In this document: piece by piece, positions 8,496 to 12,927 of the stretch
Numbering within the stretch: position 1 is the stretch's first letter
Layout: every line of letters starts with the position of its first letter
Source of the DNA: JASFRS01 sp050114795
GTDB lineage: Bacteria; Pseudomonadota; Alphaproteobacteria; Sphingomonadales; CAKZYD01
Direction of reading: 5' to 3'
DNA: 12,927 nucleotides
NCBI GenBank assembly: GCA_050114795.1
Contig: JASFRS010000072.1
Coordinates: forward strand, 1 to 12,927
Notes under the pieces: model-generated
What the model saw: the letters and a program-made list of their open reading frames with translations, nothing else
Databases searched by the model: none
Told to the model about the DNA's origin: nothing
Made by a program: the position numbers and the translations under genes

Positions 8496-10003
8496 CTTCT
8501 GGGGCCTTTGAACTTGGTATCCACTTCTGCGCGACCATCGGGGCTGCCGTTATCAATGCGAATGGAAATATCCGCATTGCCCCGGTCAAGCTGGTTAAGT
8601 TTATCCTGCGGCAAAGCCAAAAACAAACGCACAGCTTTCACACTATCCGGCTGGGCCGTGACCATATTACCTTGTTCGCCCAGACCTAAAGTCATGACTT
8701 CACCCTCAAGCCCCTCCACATCAATTGAGAATGTCCGCGGTTCATGGGCCTTGTTGAGGATTTTCAGCGTATAACCATTACGCACAGACCCATCGGACAA
8801 AGTGACAAACAACGGGTTTCGGTCTTTTTGAACGGTCACATCCAGATTAGACCGAGTGCCCAAGCTCGCCAGCATGATAAGCCCGACAATGGCAATCAAA
8901 CTCGAATACAACACCGTCCGCGGGCGGATGAGGCGCAATTTTCCGGTCTCCCCGCGTGAGCGGCGTTCGAAATTATTAAAGCTTTCATAGGCGATCAGAT
9001 TGCCAGGACGCCCAACCTGCTTCATCACCGAATTACATGCGTCCACACAGAGCGCACATTGAATACATTCAAGCTGCGGTCCATCGCGGATATCAATACC
9101 TACCGGACATACAGCAACGCATAATTTACAATCCACGCAGTCGCCACGACCATCCCAAGTTTCCCCTTTTTTATGAGGACCGCGCGGCTCTCCCCTATAT
9201 TTACGATAGGTGACAAGCAGCGCGTCATCATCAAACATCGCGCCCTGAATACGCGGCCAGGGGCACATATAGGTACAGACCTGCTCCCGCGCTAAACCAC
9301 CCAGCACATATGTGAAGCCGGTAAACATCACCAAAAACACATAAGCAGGTTTCGGCGCTTCCAACACGAACAAGTCTTGCGCCAACTGCGGGGCGTCAGC
9401 AAAATAGAAAATCCACGCCCCGCCTGTTGCTGCTGAAATCAGTAACCAGATGCTGTGTTTCGATATTTTTTTGAAAACCTTGGACGCAGACCATGGCGCC
9501 TTATCCAGTTTCATCCGCTTATTGCGGTCGCCTTCAATCCAGCGTTCCACATGCACAAATAAATCGGTCCAAACCGTTTGCGGGCAGCTATAGCCGCACC
9601 AGACCCGCCCGGCCAAGCTCGTCACCAGGAACAGGGCCAGTGCTGCTAAAATAAGTAACCCCGTAAGATAGTAAATTTCATGCGGCCAGATTTCGATCCA
9701 GAAGAAATAAAATTTCCGATTGGGAAAATCGAGCAAAACAGCCTGATTAGGAACGTCCGCTCCACGGTCCCATCTTATCCAGGGTGTAAAATAATAGATG
9801 GCCAGCGCCACCGACATAAACACCCATTTCAAGCGCCGGAAAGTACCCGCTATGCGCTTGGGATAAACCTTTTGCCTTGAGGCATAAAGCGGTCGCTTCT
9901 CAGCAGAATTGACGGCCTCCGTATTTTTGACAGGCGCAACAGACAACTCATTCGCCGCCTGCTTGGCTAATTCTTCAAGATTATTTTCCGGTTCCGAATT
10001 CAC
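8492..10003 (-). CDS. ccoG: Membrane-bound polyferredoxin CcoG (FixG/RdxA)
   Basis: 503 residues. After a polar N-terminal stretch come several membrane helices (about 58-72, 112-130, 184-202, 219-238), the pairs WCGYSCPQ (C136, C140) and CTYMCPWP (C243, C247), then a double 4Fe-4S ferredoxin module (C289, C292, C295, C299 and C313, C316, C319, C323). A further helix (363-381) follows, then a C-terminal Ig-like domain (about 385-495), as in the FixG family. CcoG is linked to copper reduction for cbb3 oxidase assembly. The start is GTG: an in-frame TAA lies two codons upstream and the next Met is residue 63 inside a helix, so no other start is reasonable. A GGGGG run 8 bases upstream (10012-10016) can serve as the ribosome site. 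It heads the leftward ccoG-H-I-S set and the stop overlaps ccoH. Confidence 0.95.
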   Translation of the reverse strand: MNSEPENNLEELAKQAANELSVAPVKNTEAVNSAEKRPLYASRQKVYPKRIAGTFRRLKWVFMSVALAIYYFTPWIRWDRGADVPNQAVLLDFPNRKFYFFWIEIWPHEIYYLTGLLILAALALFLVTSLAGRVWCGYSCPQTVWTDLFVHVERWIEGDRNKRMKLDKAPWSASKVFKKISKHSIWLLISAATGGAWIFYFADAPQLAQDLFVLEAPKPAYVFLVMFTGFTYVLGGLAREQVCTYMCPWPRIQGAMFDDDALLVTYRKYRGEPRGPHKKGETWDGRGDCVDCKLCVAVCPVGIDIRDGPQLECIQCALCVDACNSVMKQVGRPGNLIAYESFNNFERRSRGETGKLRLIRPRTVLYSSLIAIVGLIMLASLGTRSNLDVTVQKDRNPLFVTLSDGSVRNGYTLKILNKAHEPRTFSIDVEGLEGEVMTLGLGEQGNMVTAQPDSVKAVRLFLALPQDKLNQLDRGNADISIRIDNGSPDGRAEVDTKFKGPRR

Positions 10004-10285
10004 AATTTAAGCCCCCGAATAAGCACAGCTTCCCAACGCGAATTTTTTATGGATAATACAACCTCAAGGGAGGAAATCGCCGCAAAAAAAGGATTATTAT
10101 GTACGCGACCCTCAGATACCCCACCCAATTGCTTCAAAAAAGGCTGAGCCGCCGGGACAATACCCAAGAGACAATAACGCTTCGACAAGCGATCCTCCGT
10201 TCGGTTCGACCCAAAATGATTCCTGTCTGGCTCCATTATTTTTCCAGGCGAGGTACACCGAAAGACCTTCGCGAATTTAGACTTG
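10004..10285. promoter_or_regulatory. Divergent intergenic region upstream of ccoG
   Basis: About 280 bases between the ccoG start (leftward) and the first credible + strand coding sequence. It must hold the promoter of ccoG-H-I-S if that set is not read from ccoN, and one for the rightward pair. It contains A/T-rich patches (10041-10060 and 10082-10101). A TTGATGGCAATCTT sequence at 10283-10296 matches 8 of 10 fixed FNR-box bases, but overlaps the putative start of the rightward gene, so I do not call it a site. Short open frames here show no convincing coding character. Confidence 0.4.
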
Positions 10286-10707
10286 ATGGCAATCTTCGTC
10301 GTCATCCAAATGTTCGCCGTGCTGTGGACCAATTTCGACGCTCCATATTGGAAGAAGGAGTTTCTAGTGCAAGAAGAACGTGCGGTCGAAACAGCAATAG
10401 GAAAGGATTCGAAGCTCTGCTGCGCCACAGAATGGAATTGAAAGTCAACGTCAACAGCGATCCTGACCTGACCTTGGTTGGAAGAGGAACACTGATTTGC
10501 GAAGGCTTTTTTGATATAGAGATAAACTGCGAAAACAGAGTTTTCGCGATTGAAGGAAAGCTGCCAGTACGACTTCGAGACGCATTCATTGATGTTCTCG
10601 ACCTTCGAAGCACTACACCAGGAAACAGCGAAATTCCAGGGGGAAAGGGCTTTGATTTGAGGCATCGCTGGACAGAACGCATCAACCTTAGAAATATTCG
10701 TTTTTAA
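10286..10707 (+). pseudogene. Small membrane-anchored protein, apparently frame-broken (unknown family)
   Basis: Two adjoining frames look coding. The first (10286-10441, 51 codons) gives MAIFVVIQMFAVLW, a membrane helix, then NFDAPYWKKEFLVQEER and a helical acidic stretch to KLCCATEWN before TGA. The second (ATG 10432 to TAA 10707, 91 codons) continues as LKVNVNSDPDLTLVGRG and a beta-rich stretch with C23 and C33. One extra T in AATTG near 10437-10439 would join them as ...EWNLKVNV..., a single protein of about 141 residues with one N-terminal helix and an external domain. First-codon-position G is about one third in both parts, as in real genes, whereas the second frame is much less coding-like when extended leftward (to ATG 10099, where it becomes strongly Arg-rich). 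Alternatives are two overlapping genes, a programmed frameshift, or a sequencing error. The stop is 3 bases before the next gene. I do not recognise the family. A straight 10099-10707 reading (202 codons, preceded by AAAGGA) remains possible. Confidence 0.5.
10529..10547. repeat. Perfect inverted repeat inside the unknown small gene
   Basis: GCGAAAAC and GTTTTCGC form an 8-pair stem around an AGA loop. It lies inside the second coding frame of the broken gene and encodes part of INCENRVFAIE. No T run follows, so it does not resemble a terminator. It may be a chance result of codon choice. Confidence 0.35.
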
Positions 10708-10710
10708 GAT

Positions 10711-11193
10711 ATGAAAGCCTTCCCTCCATTTTCCTTTAAAGCCCGACATAAGTTCATACTTATTATCGGCGCATTCTACTGGGATGCCTTCTATGGTGGA
10801 GCCTGGCTTACCTACCATTTTGGCACGACCTATAAGCACGAGCACGGCCTTGAAGACTATCAAGCCCTTCATCCGGTTCTTTTCTTGTGGGAAGTCATTG
10901 CTTTGCTTGTTCTGCCCATCAAATGGCCAAGAGTGATGGTTTTGCCAGTCACTCTTGGCGCTTTTGTTGCCGTTGACGCCGTCATGGGTTCCTATTGGTG
11001 GGAAGACTATTGGGCGGCCCGCGCGTTGCCCTATGAAGTGGGGCCTGAACACACATTTTGGATTTGGTCTTTCTACTCGTCCTTTTTCATCCACATCCCC
11101 ATATTGGTTGCAGTCTATTGCACCTATATGAGCATCCGTCAGATGCTGCATTGGACAGGTCAGGCTATCACCAAACTCCAAAACCATGATTAG
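10711..11193 (+). CDS. Four-helix, Trp- and His-rich membrane protein of unknown function
   Basis: 160 residues with about four hydrophobic segments (roughly 14-36, 54-70, 73-96, 115-141). It has 10 Trp and 9 His, several near or inside helices (H36, H54, H128), as well as acidic residues in the first and third segments (D25, D89). I do not recognise the family. The His and Trp content would be compatible with metal, heme or quinone contacts, but this is speculation. The ATG follows the preceding stop by 3 bases with no clear ribosome site, which suggests translational coupling to the upstream gene. It is the only intact gene on the + strand between ccoP and ccoG. It converges on ccoP, with a hairpin 10 bases after its stop. 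Leu and Ser codons avoid TTA, CTA and TCA, which also explains a long open antisense frame. Confidence 0.75.
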   Translation: MKAFPPFSFKARHKFILIIGAFYWDAFYGGAWLTYHFGTTYKHEHGLEDYQALHPVLFLWEVIALLVLPIKWPRVMVLPVTLGAFVAVDAVMGSYWWEDYWAARALPYEVGPEHTFWIWSFYSSFFIHIPILVAVYCTYMSIRQMLHWTGQAITKLQNHD

Positions 11194-11203
11194 CGATCCT
11201 AAA

Positions 11204-11231
11204 CGCAGGCTGACCTTATGGTTGGCCTGCG
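11204..11231. terminator. Probable bidirectional terminator between ccoP and the + strand membrane gene
   Basis: CGCAGGC (11204-11210) pairs with GCCTGCG (11225-11231). On the + strand RNA the stem continues through two G-U pairs and three more Watson-Crick pairs to a UUAU loop, 12 pairs in all. On the - strand RNA the two wobble positions become mismatches, leaving 7 plus 3 pairs, but a TTT follows there. The ccoP stop codon (11216-11218) sits in the loop. The hairpin lies between two convergent genes, as expected for a shared terminator, but neither side has a long U run. Confidence 0.5.
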
Positions 11232-12118
11232 AGTTCACCACCGCCTAAGGAATAAACATAAACGGCTAATTCTTTGATGGTCTCATCATTCAAACGACCT
11301 CCCCAGGCGGGCATCACGCCATATCGCGCATTGGAAACAGTTTCAAAAATCGTTTCCTCATCACCGCCATAAAGCCAGATAGCATCTGAAAGATTGGGCG
11401 CGCCTTGGAATACGTCGCCTTGGCCTTGTTCACCGTGGCAGGCTGCGCATTGTTCCTGGAAGATTTTCCGGCCTCGTGAAGCTGCTTCTGCGTCGCGGGG
11501 TGTGCCCGATAAAGACAGCACATATTGCGTGACATCTCCTACTTCGTCCCTGGTCAGCAAGCCATCGGCTAAAAACCGAGGCATCATTGAAAAACGCGTG
11601 TCCAAATCAGCATCCCAGCGCACACCATGACGGATAGTATATTCGATGTCCTCAATGGCACCACCCCACAACCAGTCATCATCGTTCAGATTGGGAAAGC
11701 CTTTGAAGCCCTGTGCGCCCTGCCCATGGCAGCCCGCGCAGTTATCGCCAAAGGCAGCCCCGCCAGAGCCAACTGCGAATTGTAGCAACTCCGCGTTGCC
11801 TAAAATAGTGGCATAATCGGCTTTGGCGATGCGTCCGCGAATGTCCGCCCGCCCTGCTTCCACATCAGCGATATCAGCGGCCACCACATCGCGCTGGGAA
11901 TAGCCGAGAAGGCCCTTTGTGTAATCCCAGCCATCCGGTCCGAAATAGGGCCAGGCTGGCATAACAACAGCATAAATCAGCGCCCAGGCGATGGAGACAT
12001 AGAAGGTCCAAAGCCACCATTTAGGAAGCGGGGTATCTAATTCTTTAATGCCGTCCCACTCATGGCCCGTGGTTTCCGTACCGCTGTGGTCATCGACTTC
12101 ACGCATGTCATCGCTCAT
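11216..12118 (-). CDS. ccoP: cbb3 oxidase diheme cytochrome c subunit (subunit III)
   Basis: A 300-residue subunit that passes electrons from the cytochrome bc1/c pool toward CcoO and CcoN in the high-affinity terminal oxidase. After an acidic cytoplasmic start and an N-terminal signature (ELDTPLPKWWLWTFY, 26-40) comes one membrane helix (about 33-54), then the WPYF segment, followed by two periplasmic cytochrome c domains. Heme sites are CAGCH (127-131) and CAACH (224-228); likely axial Met ligands are M178 or M179 (SMMPRF) and M269 (GVMPAWGG). The ATG shares one base with the ccoQ stop (TAATG), and an AGGGGGG run upstream can act as ribosome site. The stop lies inside a terminator-like hairpin. 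Length and motifs match CcoP closely. Confidence 0.96.
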   Translation of the reverse strand: MSDDMREVDDHSGTETTGHEWDGIKELDTPLPKWWLWTFYVSIAWALIYAVVMPAWPYFGPDGWDYTKGLLGYSQRDVVAADIADVEAGRADIRGRIAKADYATILGNAELLQFAVGSGGAAFGDNCAGCHGQGAQGFKGFPNLNDDDWLWGGAIEDIEYTIRHGVRWDADLDTRFSMMPRFLADGLLTRDEVGDVTQYVLSLSGTPRDAEAASRGRKIFQEQCAACHGEQGQGDVFQGAPNLSDAIWLYGGDEETIFETVSNARYGVMPAWGGRLNDETIKELAVYVYSLGGGELAGQP

Positions 12119-12291
12119 TATTTACCCCCCTTGGGATTGTCCCCTTCGCCTTCAAAGGGCAGCTTTGCCGCTTGGTCAAAACGTTTCTTGTTGCCAGGAT
12201 AAAGCGCAAAAGCCACTGCACCTGAAAACATCACGACCAAGAAAATCAGGCCGAAAGTGCCGGAAAAGGCGCGTATAGTTTCGTACGTCAT
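12118..12291 (-). CDS. ccoQ: cbb3 oxidase small subunit CcoQ (subunit IV)
   Basis: A 57-codon gene between ccoO and ccoP. The product has one membrane helix (about 11-30, TFGLIFLVVMFSGAVAFAL) followed by YPGNKKRFDQAAKLPF, the usual CcoQ ending of helix plus NK..F..AA..P, and a Gly- and charge-rich tail ending GGK. CcoQ is a small membrane subunit reported to stabilise the cbb3 complex. GGGGGG directly after the ccoO stop, 3 bases before the ATG, gives a close ribosome site. The stop overlaps the ccoP start by one base. Identity rests on order, size and the helix-plus-PGNKK..F motif. Confidence 0.93.
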   Translation of the reverse strand: MTYETIRAFSGTFGLIFLVVMFSGAVAFALYPGNKKRFDQAAKLPFEGEGDNPKGGK

Positions 12292-12300
12292 CAGCCCCCC

Positions 12301-12927
12301 CTATCGATTACCAGCGGCTGCGTCATAGGACTGGAAGTCCACCAACGTGCCTAACATTTGCAGATAAGCAATCAACGCATCCAGCTCCGTGACTTCTTTG
12401 GGATTACCATCGAAGTCACGCACCGTAACATTCTCATAACGCGCTTCCAGGCCATCACTATCAGCATTAGGGTCAGCCTGCGCCTTTAAATCAGCCAAAG
12501 CGTTTTCAATCATAGCTTCATCATAAGGCACACCAACCAAAGCCTGGGTACGCAACAGGTCTTCCGTCTCCGCCGTCGCCAATGCTGTTTTGGCGAGGAA
12601 GGGATAACCCGGCATGATGCTTTCAGGCACAATATCGCGTGGGCGTTTCATATGAATCTGATGCCATTCATCAGAATATTTACCGCCCACACGGGCCAGG
12701 TCAGGCCCGGTTCGTTTTGACCCCCATTGGAATGGATGGTCATACATACTTTCCGCCGCCAGGCTGTAATGGCCATAGCGTTCCACTTCAGACCGTAAAG
12801 ACCGGATCATCTGGCTATGGCAGCTATAACACCCCTCACGGACATAGATTTGCCGTCCAGCCAACTCCAGTGGCGTGTAAGGCCGCATGCCTTCTACCTT
12901 CTCAATAGTGGAGTTGAGCAGGAAGAG
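12301..12927 (-). CDS. ccoO: cbb3 oxidase monoheme cytochrome c subunit (subunit II), 5' truncated
   Basis: 208 codons are visible. The frame is open to the right edge and begins LFLLNSTIEKVEGMRPYTPLELAG when read in pieces (LFLLNSTIEKVEG then MRPYTPLELAG), so the N-terminal membrane anchor is largely missing and the Met at 12888 is internal. CcoO carries one c-type heme (VREGCYSCHSQMIRS; CYSCH is 20-24 counting from that Met), and M92 in ESIMPGYPFL is the likely axial ligand. The GSKRTGPDLARVGGKYSDEWH segment (56-76, quoted in outline) is typical of the family. It passes electrons to the CcoN catalytic subunit, whose gene should lie just beyond the window. The stop is TAG, 9 bases before ccoQ. 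Confidence 0.96.
   Translation of the reverse strand, partial: LFLLNSTIEKVEGMRPYTPLELAGRQIYVREGCYSCHSQMIRSLRSEVERYGHYSLAAESMYDHPFQWGSKRTGPDLARVGGKYSDEWHQIHMKRPRDIVPESIMPGYPFLAKTALATAETEDLLRTQALVGVPYDEAMIENALADLKAQADPNADSDGLEARYENVTVRDFDGNPKEVTELDALIAYLQMLGTLVDFQSYDAAAGNR

Noticed and set aside
10049..10147. A 32-codon frame beginning MDNTTSREEIAAKKG on the + strand
   Set aside because: Short, no ribosome site upstream, and no continuation in frame; insufficient support for a gene.
10099..10285. N-terminal part of the 202-codon + strand frame starting at 10099
   Set aside because: It has a usable AAAGGA site, but the product is strongly Arg-rich and few codons start with G; from 10286 a different frame shows much better coding character. 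Kept only as an alternative.
10283..10296. FNR-box-like sequence TTGATGGCAATCTT
   Set aside because: Matches only 8 of 10 fixed bases, lies about 280 bases from ccoG and overlaps the start of the small + strand gene, so chance is more likely.
10302..10685. A 127-codon open frame on the - strand
   Set aside because: Ser- and Arg-rich product with no recognisable pattern, lying opposite better coding frames on the + strand.
10000..11241. A 413-codon open frame on the - strand between ccoP and ccoG
   Set aside because: It runs exactly in register opposite the 160-residue membrane protein and the preceding coding frame, whose codons avoid TTA, CTA and TCA, so the antisense stays open. Its product has no coherent domain or membrane pattern and it overlaps both ccoP and ccoG ends.

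Overview
The window looks like part of an alphaproteobacterial chromosome of moderate GC content (roughly 50% by eye). The reasons are a cbb3-type cytochrome oxidase locus in the order ccoO-ccoQ-ccoP and ccoG-ccoH-ccoI-ccoS, a dapE lysine-pathway gene, and a large autotransporter of a kind common in that class. The exact order or genus cannot be read from the sequence. No tRNA, rRNA, CRISPR array or insertion sequence was seen.

Left part, + strand (2-3985): the 3' portion of a very large surface protein gene, truncated by the window edge. It encodes four choice-of-anchor D type repeats, then five Ig-like repeats of about 94 residues, then a helical linker and a C-terminal autotransporter beta-barrel ending in Phe. 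It converges on the leftward genes that follow.

Middle part, - strand (10003 down to 4018): ccoG, ccoH, ccoI, ccoS, dapE and a small multi-pass membrane protein gene, all read leftward. Four of the five junctions are ATGA start/stop overlaps. The exception is ccoS-dapE, where a 32-base gap holds an 18-base perfect palindrome. ccoS (48 codons) is recognised here directly from the sequence. CcoG, CcoH, CcoI and CcoS mature the oxidase: Fe-S protein, assembly factor, copper-exporting ATPase and small membrane factor.

Right part, - strand (12927 down to 11216): the 5'-truncated ccoO, then the small ccoQ, then ccoP. These are the monoheme cytochrome subunit, the small membrane subunit and the diheme cytochrome subunit of the oxidase. 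ccoN would lie just beyond the right edge.

Between ccoP and ccoG (10004-11215) the usual head-to-tail oxidase and maturation operons are separated by an unusual + strand unit. A small membrane-anchored protein, apparently broken by a one-base frame change, ends 3 bases before an intact four-helix, Trp- and His-rich membrane protein of 160 residues. That gene converges on ccoP through a hairpin that could terminate both transcripts. I do not recognise either product. Their position in the middle of an oxidase locus is the most interesting point in the window.
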